A DNA stretch of 64,000 nucleotides from Streptacidiphilus sp041262525 (GCF_041262525.1 NZ_JBGCCK010000013.1:62001-126000); one strand, 5' to 3'; counted from the stretch's first letter, positions 16,009 to 24,382 are shown. Made by a program: numbers and translations. Notes: generated by a model not told the origin, from the sequence alone.

Positions 16009-17136
16009 GTGACCGATGTCAGTGAGCGATCCGGCGTACTCAGCCGAATCTTCTCGAGCGACGCCACCGCGGCGCCCGGCGACAGCCATGAGCAGGTCGT
16101 CCTGTGCCACGACCGCGACACCGGCCTGAAGGCCGTCATCGCGATCCACTCCACCGCTCTGGGCCCCGCCCTCGGCGGTACCCGGTTCCACCCCTACGCG
16201 ACCGAGGAGGAGGCCGTCCAGGACGCCCTCAACCTCTCCCGCGGCATGTCCTACAAGAACGCACTGGCCGGGCTCGACCTCGGCGGCGGCAAGGCCGTCA
16301 TCATCGGCGACCCGACCAAGATCAAGACCGAGGCGCTGCTCCGCGCCTACGGCCGCTTCGTGCAGTCCCTCGGCGGCCGCTACGTCACCGCCTGCGACGT
16401 CGGCACCTACGTCGCCGACATGGACGTCATCGCCCGCGAGTGCGACTACGTCACCGGCCGCTCCCCCGAGTACGGCGGCGCGGGCGACTCGTCCGTGCTG
16501 ACCTCCTTCGGCGTCTTCCAGGGCATGCGCGCCGCCGCCCAGCACCGCTGGGGCACGCCGAGTCTGACGGGCCGCCGGGTCGGCGTGGCCGGCATCGGCA
16601 AGGTCGGCCACTACCTGGTCGAGCACCTGGTGAACGACGGCGCGCAGGTCGTGGTGACGGACGTCCGCGAGGACGCGGTGAACCGCGTCAGGGCCGCCCA
16701 CCCCGGCATCGAGGTCGTGGCCGACACCGAGGCGCTGATCCGCGCGAACCTGGACGTCTACGCCCCCTGCGCGCTCGGCGGCGCGCTGAACGACGAGACG
16801 GTCCCGGCCCTGACCGCGACGATCGTCTGCGGCGCGGCGAACAACCAGCTGGCGCACCCTGGCGTCGAGAAGGACCTGGCCGACCGTGGCATCCTCTACG
16901 CGCCCGACTACGTGGTGAACGCCGGTGGCGTGATCCAGGTCGCGGACGAGATCGAGGGCTTCGTCTTCGAGCGGGCCAAGGCCAAGGCCGCGAAGATCTT
17001 CGACACCACGCTGGAGATCTTCGCCCTCGCCGAGTCGGACGGCGTCCCGCCGGCGGTCGCCGCGGACCGCCTCGCCGAGCGCCGGATGGCCGAGGTCGGC
17101 CGCCTCCGGACGATCCTGCTGCCGCGGGCCCGCTAG
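16009..17136 (+). CDS. vdh: Valine (branched-chain amino acid) dehydrogenase
   Basis: The 375-residue enzyme oxidatively deaminates valine, leucine and isoleucine with NAD+, feeding branched acyl-CoA supply for fatty acids and polyketides. The catalytic Lys lies in YKNALAGLDLGGGKAVIIGD, the dinucleotide-binding motif is VGVAGIGKVG, and GRYVTACDVGTYVADMD is characteristic. I use the GTG at 16009, with GGAG eight bases upstream, which gives the family N-terminus. The frame upstream is open but unsupported. A TAGGCT -10-like element near 15945 could give a leader of about 50 nt. A terminator follows. Confidence 0.96.
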   Translation: MTDVSERSGVLSRIFSSDATAAPGDSHEQVVLCHDRDTGLKAVIAIHSTALGPALGGTRFHPYATEEEAVQDALNLSRGMSYKNALAGLDLGGGKAVIIGDPTKIKTEALLRAYGRFVQSLGGRYVTACDVGTYVADMDVIARECDYVTGRSPEYGGAGDSSVLTSFGVFQGMRAAAQHRWGTPSLTGRRVGVAGIGKVGHYLVEHLVNDGAQVVVTDVREDAVNRVRAAHPGIEVVADTEALIRANLDVYAPCALGGALNDETVPALTATIVCGAANNQLAHPGVEKDLADRGILYAPDYVVNAGGVIQVADEIEGFVFERAKAKAAKIFDTTLEIFALAESDGVPPAVAADRLAERRMAEVGRLRTILLPRAR

Positions 17137-17159
17137 CCGCGGACGCCGCGCAGGAGATA

Positions 17160-17205
17160 CCCCCGGACGGGAACCGCGTTCTCACCTGACGCCCCCGTCC
17201 GGGGG
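17160..17205 (+). terminator. Terminator-like hairpin downstream of vdh
   Basis: 12-bp arms CCCCCGGACGGG (17160-17171) and their complement (17194-17205) are separated by 22 nt. A further partial copy of the arm (CCCGTACGGGGGATA) follows at about 17217. There is no U-tract. Confidence 0.55.
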
Positions 17206-17490
17206 ATACCCCTTGCCCGTACGGGGGATAATCGTGTCGGAACGGTCACTGCGGACGCGCGGCGCCCACTCCCGTGCCTGCCCCATTTTGCGGCTCTGAC
17301 CTGCATCAATATGGTTACAACCCGGGGTGTTGTGCGCCACGTCGCACAGGCGGCGTACCGTACGGCGCTGTAAGCAGGTACCGTTGTTGCTCTAAGGACC
17401 GGCTCTCTCACTTCAGCGAGGAGCCGTTCCGAATCATGAACGCGTGACAAGACTCGGAGCCAGGAGCTCCGTCGTTGAGGGGGTCGAGCC
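17206..17490 (+). other. Leader/promoter region of the DUF3073 gene
   Basis: The 285 bp are richer in AT around 17285-17320. The region ends with GAGGGGG seven bases before the DUF3073 ATG. No coding sequence is visible. A promoter must lie here, but no box pair was convincing. Confidence 0.5.
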
Positions 17491-17745
17491 ATGGGGCGCG
17501 GCCGGGCCAAGGCCAAGCAGACAAAGGTCGCCCGCCAGCTGAAGTACAACAGCGGCGGCTTCGACGCGTCGCGCTTGGCCAATGAGCTGGGCGTTGCGTC
17601 AACGGACGAAACGGTCAATCCGGAGCCGTTCGATGACGACGAGGAAGAGGACGACGATCCTTACGCCTCGTACGCACAGCTGTACAACAACGTGGACGAC
17701 GAAGAAGACGACGTGGACGAGAGCCCCTCTCGCAAACGAGCCTGA
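17491..17745 (+). CDS. DUF3073 family protein
   Basis: The 84-residue protein has a basic N-terminus (GRGRAKAKQTKVARQLKYNS) and a strongly acidic C-terminal half (DDDEEEDDDPYASYAQLYNN, DDEEDDVDE), the standard architecture of actinobacterial DUF3073. GAGGGGG lies seven bases upstream of the ATG. The split charge suggests nucleic-acid or protein binding, but the function is unknown. It is next to vdh and purM, as in Streptomyces by recollection. Confidence 0.93.
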   Translation: MGRGRAKAKQTKVARQLKYNSGGFDASRLANELGVASTDETVNPEPFDDDEEEDDDPYASYAQLYNNVDDEEDDVDESPSRKRA

Positions 17746-17761
17746 CGTCACCACCACCTGA

Positions 17762-17808
17762 AACGACGAAGCCGACCGGGCGATATGCCTGGTCGGCCCT
17801 TCGTCGTT
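17762..17808 (+). terminator. Terminator downstream of the DUF3073 gene
   Basis: The stem AACGACGAAG/CTTCGTCGTT is extended by CCGACC/GGTCGG with a 2-nt bulge. It lies 17 bp past the stop codon. Confidence 0.75.
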
Positions 17809-17821
17809 CCTGCTCAGTTGT

Positions 17822-17977
17822 GGGCAAGCCGGGAAGTTGCACTACCAAGGGGCGCGGGGAACTGCGCGACAAGCCACCGGCATGCGAATGGTCCTCAACG
17901 CGCAGGGCCATCCGCACAGGGTGGTTGTTCGCGCAGTTCCTCGCGCCCCCCGGGAAGTGCAACTTCCCGGCTTGCCC
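17822..17977. repeat. Intergenic palindromic element, copy 1 (A/A arms)
   Basis: This large imperfect palindrome lies between the convergent DUF3073 and purM genes. Its outermost 22 bp (GGGCAAGCCGGGAAGTTGCA.., 17822-17843) repeat perfectly inverted at 17956-17977. Inside are the family arms GGGGCGCGGGGAACTGCGCG and TTCGCGCAGTTCCTCGCGCC. The centre carries GAATGGTCCT...AGGGCCATCC. The right edge is 5 bp from the purM stop. Confidence 0.85.
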
Positions 17978-17981
17978 TAAG

Positions 17982-19061
17982 TCAGGCGTAGCTGCCATAG
18001 AGCGCCGCGCCGCCGCCGTTCGCGTAGGCGTCCGCGCGGGCGACGATGTCGCCCAGGAGCCAGGCTTCCACGTCGCGGTCCTCCAGGACCGCCAGGACGG
18101 TGTCCACGGACTCCTGCGGCACGACCGCAACCATGCCGATGCCCATGTTCAGCGTCTTCTCGATCTCCAGCGTCTCCATCCGGCCCACCTCGGCCACCGT
18201 CTGGAAGACCGGCATCGGCGTCCACGTGCCGCGGTCCAGGCGGGCGTGCAGGCCGTCCGGGATGACCCGGGCCAGGTTGGCGGCGAGCCCGCCGCCCGTC
18301 ACGTGGGAGAACGCGTGGATCTCGGTCGCCCGCGCCAGCGCCAGGCAGTCCAGCGAGTAGATCCGCGTCGGCTCCAGCAGCTCCTCGCCCAGCGTCCGGC
18401 CGAACTCCTCGACCTTGCGGTCCAGCTTCCAGCCCGCCTCGTTCAGCAGCACGTGCCGGACCAGCGAGTAGCCGTTCGAGTGCAGGCCCGACGCCGCCAT
18501 CGCGATGACCACGTCGCCCGCGCGCACCCGGTGCGCGCCCAGCAGGGCGTCCGCCTCGACCACGCCCGTGCCCGCGCCGGCCACGTCGTACTCGTCCGGG
18601 CCGAGCAGGCCCGGGTGCTCGGCGGTCTCGCCGCCGACCAGCGCGCAGCCGGCCAGGACGCAACCTTCGGCGATGCCCTTGACGATCTGCGCGACCCGCT
18701 CCGGGTGGACCTTGCCGACACAGATGTAGTCCGTCATGAAGAGCGGCTCGGCGCCGCAGACGACCAGGTCGTCCACGACCATTCCGACCAGGTCGTGCCC
18801 GATGGTGTCGTGCTTGTCCATGGCCGCGGCCAGCGCGACCTTGGTGCCGACCCCGTCCGTCGCGGTGGCCAGCAGCGGGCGCTCGTAGCGCTTGAACGCG
18901 CTGGCGTCGAAGAGCCCGGCGAAGCCGCCCAGGCCGCCGACGACCTCGGGGCGGGAGGTCTTGCCGACCCACTCCTTCATCAGCTCGACGGCCAGGTCCC
19001 CGGCCTCGATGGAGACGCCGGCTGCGGCGTAGGTGGCACCGGAGGTGGACTGGTCACTCAC
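17982..19061 (-). CDS. purM: Phosphoribosylformylglycinamidine cyclo-ligase (AIR synthetase)
   Basis: The 359-residue PurM closes FGAM to AIR with ATP, the fifth purine step. Family landmarks include YERPLLATATDGVGTKVALA, KHDTIGHDLVGMVVDDLVV, GCALVGGETAEHPG and HVTGGGLAANLARVIP. The start is GTG with GAAAGGG seven bases upstream. It lies downstream of purF in the same direction with a 52-bp gap, so the two probably share a transcript. Palindromic element copy 1 follows the stop. Confidence 0.97.
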   Translation of the reverse strand: MSDQSTSGATYAAAGVSIEAGDLAVELMKEWVGKTSRPEVVGGLGGFAGLFDASAFKRYERPLLATATDGVGTKVALAAAMDKHDTIGHDLVGMVVDDLVVCGAEPLFMTDYICVGKVHPERVAQIVKGIAEGCVLAGCALVGGETAEHPGLLGPDEYDVAGAGTGVVEADALLGAHRVRAGDVVIAMAASGLHSNGYSLVRHVLLNEAGWKLDRKVEEFGRTLGEELLEPTRIYSLDCLALARATEIHAFSHVTGGGLAANLARVIPDGLHARLDRGTWTPMPVFQTVAEVGRMETLEIEKTLNMGIGMVAVVPQESVDTVLAVLEDRDVEAWLLGDIVARADAYANGGGAALYGSYA

Positions 19062-19113
19062 GGGACGGCCCTTTCGGGTCGGATCTGGAACAGCAGGAAA
19101 CTTCGGGCGCGGC

Positions 19114-20688
19114 TCAGGGCCGCCGCAGCGCGTCGGCCGCGCCGGGGCCGCCGAGCAGCGTCTGCACGCCGTCGACGTCCGAGCGGTTGCCGCGCGTGGC
19201 CGGGGGCTGCTTGGCGGCGGAGATCTCCGCCTCCAGCAGGTGCTTGCCGAGCAGCTCGGGGTCGGGCAGCTCGACCGGGTAGACCCCGTCGAAGCAGGCC
19301 CGGCAGAGCCGGTCCTTGGGCTGGTCGGTGGCGGCGATCATGCCGTCGATGGAGATGTAGGCGAGCGAGTCCGCGCCCAGCGAGGAGGCGATCTCGTCGA
19401 CCGACAGGCCGTTCGCTATCAGCTCGGCGCGGGTGGCGAAGTCGATGCCGTAGAAGCAGGGCCACTTGACCGGCGGCGAGGAGATCCGGATGTGGACCTC
19501 GGCCGCGCCCGCCTCGCGCAGCATCCGCACCAGCGCGCGCTGGGTGTTGCCGCGAACGATCGAGTCGTCCACGACGACCAGCCGCTTGCCGCGGATGACG
19601 TCCTTCAGCGGGTTCAGCTTCAGCCGGATGCCGAGCTGGCGGATGGTCTGGTTGGGCTGGATGAAGGTCCGGCCCACGTAGGCGTTCTTGACCAGGCCCG
19701 AGCCGAAGGGGATGCCACTGGCCTCGGCGTAGCCGATCGCGGCGGGGGTGCCGGACTCCGGAGTCGCTATCACCAGGTCGGCCTCGACCGGGGCTTCCTT
19801 GGCCAGCGTGCGGCCCATCTCGACGCGGGAGAGGTGCACGTTGCGACCGGCGATGGTGGTGTCCGGACGGGCCAGGTAGACGTACTCGAAGACGCAGCCC
19901 TTGGGCGCGGCCTCGGCGAAGCGGGAGGTCCGCAGGCCGTTCTCGTCCACGGCGATCAGCTCACCGGGCTCGACCTCGCGGATGAAGGAGGCGCCGACGA
20001 TGTCGAGGGCGGCGGTCTCGGAGGCGACGACCCAGCCGCGCTCCAGCCGACCGAGCACCAGCGGGCGGATGCCCTGCGGGTCGCGGGCGGCGTAGAGGGT
20101 CTGCTCGTCCATGAAGACCAGCGAGAACGCGCCCTTGACCTGCGGCAGCACCTGACGGGCCGTCTCCTCGATGGAGAGGTCCGGCTGGCCGGCGAGCAGC
20201 GCGGTCAGCAGGTCGGTGTCGTTGGTGACGGCGGCCCGGCCGGAGCGGGAGACGTGCTCCTCGCCCGGCAGCTGGGCGACCAGCTGGGCCAGCTCGGCGG
20301 TGTTGACCAGATTGCCGTTGTGGCCGAGCGCGAGGCTGCCGTGCGCGGTGGCGCGGAAGGTCGGCTGGGCGTTCTCCCACACCGAGGAGCCGGTGGTGGA
20401 GTAGCGGCAGTGACCCACGGCGATGTGGCCCTGGAGGGAGTTGAGCGCGGTCTCGTCGAAGACCTGGGAGACGAGTCCCATGTCCTTGTAGACGAGGATC
20501 TGCGAGCCGTTGCTCACTGCGATTCCCGCGGACTCCTGTCCGCGGTGCTGCAGGGCGTACAGCGCGAAATAGCTGAGTTTGGCTACCTCTTCGCCGGGGG
20601 CCCAGACACCGAAGACACCGCAGGCGTCCTGGGGGCCCTTCTCGCCGGGGAGGAGGTCATGACTGAGTCTTCCGTCACCACGTGGCAC
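19114..20688 (-). CDS. purF: Amidophosphoribosyltransferase
   Basis: The 524-residue PurF makes phosphoribosylamine from PRPP and glutamine, the committed purine step. After a short propeptide the glutaminase Cys is at residue 23 (GPQDACGVFG). The PRPP-binding motif VIRGKRLVVVDDSIVRGNTQ is in the C-terminal domain, followed by Cys residues typical of Fe-S forms (WPCFYGID, LCRACFDG). I chose the GTG at 20688. It matches the known N-terminus of Streptomyces PurF, and a TAGACT -10 ends seven bases before it, so the message is probably leaderless. Confidence 0.96.
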   Translation of the reverse strand: MPRGDGRLSHDLLPGEKGPQDACGVFGVWAPGEEVAKLSYFALYALQHRGQESAGIAVSNGSQILVYKDMGLVSQVFDETALNSLQGHIAVGHCRYSTTGSSVWENAQPTFRATAHGSLALGHNGNLVNTAELAQLVAQLPGEEHVSRSGRAAVTNDTDLLTALLAGQPDLSIEETARQVLPQVKGAFSLVFMDEQTLYAARDPQGIRPLVLGRLERGWVVASETAALDIVGASFIREVEPGELIAVDENGLRTSRFAEAAPKGCVFEYVYLARPDTTIAGRNVHLSRVEMGRTLAKEAPVEADLVIATPESGTPAAIGYAEASGIPFGSGLVKNAYVGRTFIQPNQTIRQLGIRLKLNPLKDVIRGKRLVVVDDSIVRGNTQRALVRMLREAGAAEVHIRISSPPVKWPCFYGIDFATRAELIANGLSVDEIASSLGADSLAYISIDGMIAATDQPKDRLCRACFDGVYPVELPDPELLGKHLLEAEISAAKQPPATRGNRSDVDGVQTLLGGPGAADALRRP

Positions 20689-20695
20689 AACAACG

Positions 20696-20701
20696 AGTCT
20701 A
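20696..20701 (-). promoter_or_regulatory. -10 element (TAGACT) for leaderless purF transcription
   Basis: TAGACT on the minus strand ends seven bases before the purF GTG, so transcription should start at or next to the start codon. No ribosome-binding site lies upstream of the codon. The -35 region is weak. Confidence 0.5.
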
Positions 20702-20778
20702 GGGCAGCGCGGCACGCCGGGCCGACGGCCCAAGATCGGGACGTCGACGGAGCGGTGCTGGACGCGCGTAGACCGGCC

Positions 20779-21579
20779 TCAGCCCATCACAGGCAGTAGC
20801 GAGGACAGATCACTGCGCTCACCACTGGCCGTGAGTTCCGCCACGTCCACCGCGTGGGCCCAGGTCGTCCGGCCGGTGGCCAGTCGGATCCACGGCAGCG
20901 GAGCGGTCTCCACGACGTTGGGCGGCGTTCCCCGGGTGTGCCGGGGGCCCTCGACACACTGGACGACGGCGAAGGGCGGAATCCGGAGCTCGACGGCCCC
21001 GCCGGGCGCCTGCGCGGCGAGCGCGTCGGCGAGCAGCCGGCAGACGGAGGCGAGGGCGTGCCGGTCGTGCGGGAAGTCACTGATCTTCAGCGCGTCGGCG
21101 AGGTCGTCGGCGTGGACGACGGTCTCGACCAGGCGGGTGACGATGTAGTCGTCCAGCAGCATGGCGCCGCGTCGGTACACGAGCCGCTGCTCGGGCCCGT
21201 AGTCGGCGTCCAGCACGGCGAGGGCGCCCTCGACGGACGCGACGAACGTCCGCCGGGGATCCCCGGCGGCAGCGCGCTCCTCGGCGTCCTCGGCGATGAG
21301 CGCGGCGGAGGTGCGAGTGCCGGCGGCCCAGTCGGCGAGGGTGCGCGCGGGCTGCCCGTCGTCGGGGGCGGCGAGGAAGCGCTGCAGCGCGTCGAGGCAG
21401 GTGGCCAGGTGGGCGACCAGCTCGCCGACGGTCCAGCTGCCGAGCCGGGTCGGCAGCGCGAGCTGCGCGTCGTCGAGCGGGACGACGACGCTGCGGATCG
21501 CCTCCGCCTGGGCGCGGAGCGCGGCGCGGGACTTGTGCCGGTCGTAGGTGCGGGCACGAGGGCGTGAGGCTGGCGGCAT
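20779..21579 (-). CDS. Mycothiol-dependent maleylpyruvate-isomerase-like (DinB/SCP2-like) protein
   Basis: The 266-residue protein has an N-terminal DinB/MDMPI-type helical bundle (WTVGELVAHLATCLDALQRF; metal-ligand-type His in LVETVVHADDLADAL) and a C-terminal alpha/beta part resembling sterol-carrier folds. Family members are often mycothiol-dependent transferases or isomerases, but the substrate is unknown. I start at the ATG at 21579, because a TACAGT -10 ends seven bases upstream and no ribosome-binding site is present. A TTG 24 bases further out is less likely. It lies upstream of purF, as in Streptomyces by recollection. Confidence 0.85.
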   Translation of the reverse strand: MPPASRPRARTYDRHKSRAALRAQAEAIRSVVVPLDDAQLALPTRLGSWTVGELVAHLATCLDALQRFLAAPDDGQPARTLADWAAGTRTSAALIAEDAEERAAAGDPRRTFVASVEGALAVLDADYGPEQRLVYRRGAMLLDDYIVTRLVETVVHADDLADALKISDFPHDRHALASVCRLLADALAAQAPGGAVELRIPPFAVVQCVEGPRHTRGTPPNVVETAPLPWIRLATGRTTWAHAVDVAELTASGERSDLSSLLPVMG

Positions 21580-21586
21580 GTCAGGC

Positions 21587-21592
21587 ACTGTA
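21587..21592 (-). promoter_or_regulatory. -10 element (TACAGT) for leaderless MDMPI-like gene
   Basis: TACAGT on the minus strand ends seven bases before the ATG at 21579. The presumed -35 region overlaps the left arm of palindromic element copy 2, so the element may affect this promoter. Confidence 0.45.
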
Positions 21593-21595
21593 GCC

Positions 21596-21720
21596 AGTTG
21601 CACTCACCTTGGGGGCGCGAGGAACTGCGCGACAAGCCACCGACATGCAGTTGGTCCTCAACGTGCAGGGCCGTCCGTACTGGGTGGGTTTCTCGCGCAG
21701 TTCCTCGCGCCCCTGACGGC
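21596..21720. repeat. Intergenic palindromic element, copy 2 (A/A arms)
   Basis: The left arm contains GGGGGCGCGAGGAACTGCGC and the right arm TCGCGCAGTTCCTCGCGCCC, with a GTTGGTCCTC...AGGGCCGTCC centre. It is the only copy between divergently transcribed genes. Imperfect direct repeats of about 25 bp flank it (21566-21591 and 21722-21746, core GCTGGCGG.ATGT). Confidence 0.85.
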
Positions 21721-21798
21721 TGAAGCTGGCGGGATGTAAGTACTGTCGTGGCGTTTTACCGCTTGCCACGCGCAGCGCCGCGCAGGAACCCTGAAGGG

Positions 21799-22767
21799 GT
21801 GACCACCGATCGCATCACCGCCCCCACCAGGACCACCGCCGACGCACCCGCCCCCCGCAGGTCCGCGCGCCTCGCGGCCGGCGCCGCCGGGTTGACCGTC
21901 GTGCTCTGGGCGTCCGCGTTCGTCGGGATCCGCTCCGCCGGGCACGATCTCTCGCCCGGCGCGCTCGCACTGCTGCGGCTCCTGGTGGCCAGCATCCTGC
22001 TCGGCGGCATGGTGCTGGTGCGGCGCGAGCCGCTGCCCGCGCGGCGGGACCTGCCGCGCATCGTGATCATCGGCGTGATCTGGTTCGGCGCCTACAATGT
22101 CATGCTCAACGCCGCGGAGCAGCGAGTCGACGCGGGGACGGCATCGATGCTGGTCAACGTCAGCCCGATCCTGATCGCGCTGATCGCGGGAGTGGTCCTG
22201 CGCGAGGGCCTGCCGAAGTCGCTGCTGCTCGGCATGCTGGTCTCCTTCTCCGGCGTGCTGGTCATCGGCTTCGGCTCCTCGCGTGGCGGCGGGGCCGACT
22301 TCCTCGGGGTAGTGCTGTGCTTCGCCTCCGCCGTCGCCTACGCCTCGGCGGTGATCATCCAGAAGCCGGTGTTGACGCGGGTCTCGGCGCTGCAGATGAC
22401 CTTCCTCGCCTGCGCGGTCGGCACCGTCGCCTGCCTCCCGTTCGCGCCACAGCTGATGCACGAGATCCCGAAGGCCCACACCTCGGCGCTCGCCTGGGCG
22501 ATCTACCTCGGCGCCGCGCCGACCGCCGTCGCCTTCACCACCTGGGCCTACGCCCTCGCCCGGACCAGCGCGGGCCGACTCGGCGTCACGACCTACCTGG
22601 TGCCGCCGATCTCGATCCTGCTGGGCTGGCTGATGCTGAGCGAGACACCGACGTGGGTCGCCGTGGGCGGCGGGCTGCTCTGCCTCGGCGGTGTGGCCGT
22701 GGCCCGGTTCAGCGGGCGGTCGGTACCGGCGTCCCCGAAGCGATCGTCTGGCGCAGCCGCCGATTGA
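21799..22767 (+). CDS. EamA/DMT-family transporter
   Basis: The 322-residue membrane protein has two EamA repeats of five helices each (first near residues 30-160, second near 175-305), with family stretches LWASAFVGIRSAGHDLSPGA and WIIYLGAAPTAV-like AWAIYLGAAPTAVAFTTWAY. DMT-superfamily members move amino acids, metabolites or drugs. The start is uncertain: the GTG at 21799 fits the domain start and is used here, while an upstream GTG at 21748 would add 17 residues. Its 3' end overlaps the convergent DUF3592-like gene by 59 bp. Confidence 0.88.
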   Translation: MTTDRITAPTRTTADAPAPRRSARLAAGAAGLTVVLWASAFVGIRSAGHDLSPGALALLRLLVASILLGGMVLVRREPLPARRDLPRIVIIGVIWFGAYNVMLNAAEQRVDAGTASMLVNVSPILIALIAGVVLREGLPKSLLLGMLVSFSGVLVIGFGSSRGGGADFLGVVLCFASAVAYASAVIIQKPVLTRVSALQMTFLACAVGTVACLPFAPQLMHEIPKAHTSALAWAIYLGAAPTAVAFTTWAYALARTSAGRLGVTTYLVPPISILLGWLMLSETPTWVAVGGGLLCLGGVAVARFSGRSVPASPKRSSGAAAD

Positions 22768-23464
22768 CCTGACGGGTGTGCGTCGCGAGCGCGAGCAGGC
22801 TCGCGCCCGTCACCACCGACCCGGCCAGGCCGAGCCCCGCTCCGAACGCCTCCCGGCCGCCGGTCAGCGGCGCGAAGGCGGTGTACGGGTCGTCCGCGCG
22901 CACCTGGATCGACACCGTGCTTCCCGGCGTCCCTTCCACCGGGAGCTGCCGATCGCGCACGGTGGTGCCGTCAGCGGTCCAGCTGCCGGAGCACTTGAGC
23001 GGGTGATGGCCCTGGCCGGTGTCGCGGTGACACTCGGCGACGGTGGCGGTAACCGCGACGGTCGGGGTCAGCACGGGGCCGAAGACGTTGGCGGCGAAGG
23101 TCAGCAGGAACGTCCCCAGGAAGAGCCCGAACCCGGTGCCGCAGCCGATGCCGCGCCGGGTTCCGGGGGTCGCGTTGAGGAAGAGGCCGGTCGGGATCGC
23201 CCGTAGCAGCGCCGTCGGCGCGAGCAGCAGCGTGCCGAGGATCTGCCCGAAGGTCCAGGCGCTGTCCGGCTTGATCGCCGTGATCGGCCAGGACGTGATG
23301 CTCAGCGCCAAGAGGGCCCAGAACGGCACCGCGAGCACCCGACGGAACGTCCGTGCCTTGCGGGCGCGGAAGACGACGAGGGGCGGCGGCTCGCCCATCG
23401 GGACGGGCGGCGGGACGAACGCGTAGCCGCGTTGCGGCAGCTGGGGCATCTGCGGCGTCGCCAT
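22709..23464 (-). CDS. Multipass membrane protein, DUF3592-like
   Basis: The 251-residue protein has a Pro-rich N-terminus (MPQLPQRGYAFVPPPVPMGE) and about four transmembrane segments. An extracytoplasmic loop (residues about 135-200) contains two Cys (ECHRDTG, LKCSGSW) likely to form a disulphide, followed by DPYTAFAPLTGG. This layout resembles DUF3592 proteins. GGAG lies eight bases before the ATG. The last 59 bp overlap the 3' end of the convergent EamA gene, an antisense arrangement. The function is unknown. Confidence 0.75.
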   Translation of the reverse strand: MATPQMPQLPQRGYAFVPPPVPMGEPPPLVVFRARKARTFRRVLAVPFWALLALSITSWPITAIKPDSAWTFGQILGTLLLAPTALLRAIPTGLFLNATPGTRRGIGCGTGFGLFLGTFLLTFAANVFGPVLTPTVAVTATVAECHRDTGQGHHPLKCSGSWTADGTTVRDRQLPVEGTPGSTVSIQVRADDPYTAFAPLTGGREAFGAGLGLAGSVVTGASLLALATHTRQVNRRLRQTIASGTPVPTAR

Positions 23465-23549
23465 GGGTGGTGCTCCTTCGTTCCGTGCGCGCGGGGCCGG
23501 TCCCCGTCCAGGGCCGGCCCGCGCATCGGGAACCTGTCACGTTTTTCGC

Positions 23550-23578
23550 GACAACGTCAACGCCGGGTTGACGTTGTC
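23550..23578. promoter_or_regulatory. Perfect palindrome GACAACGTCAAC-N5-GTTGACGTTGTC
   Basis: Perfect 12-bp arms surround GCCGG in the gap between the transglutaminase-like gene and the DUF3592-like gene, 86 bp before the latter's start. The minus strand lacks a T-run after it, so an operator is as likely as a terminator. Confidence 0.45.
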
Positions 23579-23609
23579 CCGATATTCAGGACAGCTCCTG
23601 CCTGCGCCC

Positions 23610-24182
23610 TCACTCCGGCAGCTCGCTCGGCAGGTAGGCGTAGCCGCCCTCGCCCGGCACCGCCAGCTCCAGCGCGCGGAGCAATCCCTGCGGCGGAGCC
23701 GCGTAGACGCCGGGGTAGTCCACCTCCCCGATCTCCCCCCGCACCGGCCAGGCCAGCCGCTCACGCTCCAGGTCGTACCGGGCGTCCACACCCTCCCGGT
23801 TTCCCCGCGCGTCCAACCGCGCCCAGCGCCCGCCGAGATGGACGGCGACCAGGCCGTGCAGCACGAAGCCGCCCTCGCCGTCCTCCAGCCGTTGGTAGCA
23901 GAGCCCCGTCGGGACAACCTGGGCCCGCAGCAGCGCGGCCAGCAGATGGGACTTGCCCAGGCAGATCGAGTTGCGCGCCGCGAGTACCTCCGACGCGCGG
24001 AACGCCGCGCTGTACGCGCCCGCGTCGGCGGAGTGCAACACCTCGTCGCGGACGAAGAGGTACGCGGCCTCCGGCGTGGCCAGCTCGGCCGCGACCCGCC
24101 GGATCTCCGGATGCCGATGGTCGATCATCTCGTCCGCCGCCAGGTACGCGTCGAGATCGTCGGTCACAGGTTGAAGGATCAT
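23610..24182 (-). CDS. Transglutaminase-like cysteine protease-fold protein
   Basis: The 190-residue protein shows the transglutaminase-like core: ARNSICLGKSHLLAALLRA with the candidate nucleophile Cys, followed by VLHGLVAVHLGGRW (His) and ARLDARGN (Asp), the expected Cys-His-Asp order. It is probably a small cytosolic hydrolase or amide-cleaving enzyme, because no signal peptide is present. The ATG at 24182 removes an unsupported basic extension, although the ribosome-binding site is weak. An SDR gene remnant lies just upstream on the other strand. Confidence 0.8.
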   Translation of the reverse strand: MILQPVTDDLDAYLAADEMIDHRHPEIRRVAAELATPEAAYLFVRDEVLHSADAGAYSAAFRASEVLAARNSICLGKSHLLAALLRAQVVPTGLCYQRLEDGEGGFVLHGLVAVHLGGRWARLDARGNREGVDARYDLERERLAWPVRGEIGEVDYPGVYAAPPQGLLRALELAVPGEGGYAYLPSELPE

Positions 24183-24265
24183 GACGAAGACTCTGACGGC
24201 GGGCCTCGGCTGCCACCGGGAATTCCAGTGGCCGAGACTCCGGACCCGCGCCGATCGTGAACGCC

Positions 24266-24382
24266 ATGACCACCGCACCCCGCCCCGTCGCCCTGCTCAC
24301 CGGTGCCGGGTCGCCTTCCTGCTCTCCCCCGCCGGGGGCTGGATCAACGGTCAGCTCCTGCAGAGCGACGGCGGCTTCACGG
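24266..24382 (+). pseudogene. Internally deleted short-chain dehydrogenase/reductase (SDR) remnant
   Basis: An ATG opens TTAPRPVALLTGAG, the start of an SDR Rossmann fold (TGxxxGxG). After about 20 codons the sequence jumps, in another frame, to VAFLLSPAGGWINGQLLQSD, the typical SDR C-terminus, with GGF following. About 200 central codons, including the YxxxK active site, are missing. The frame runs into the converging sigma gene without its own stop. This looks like deletion decay at the edge of the ECF41 locus. Confidence 0.6.
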
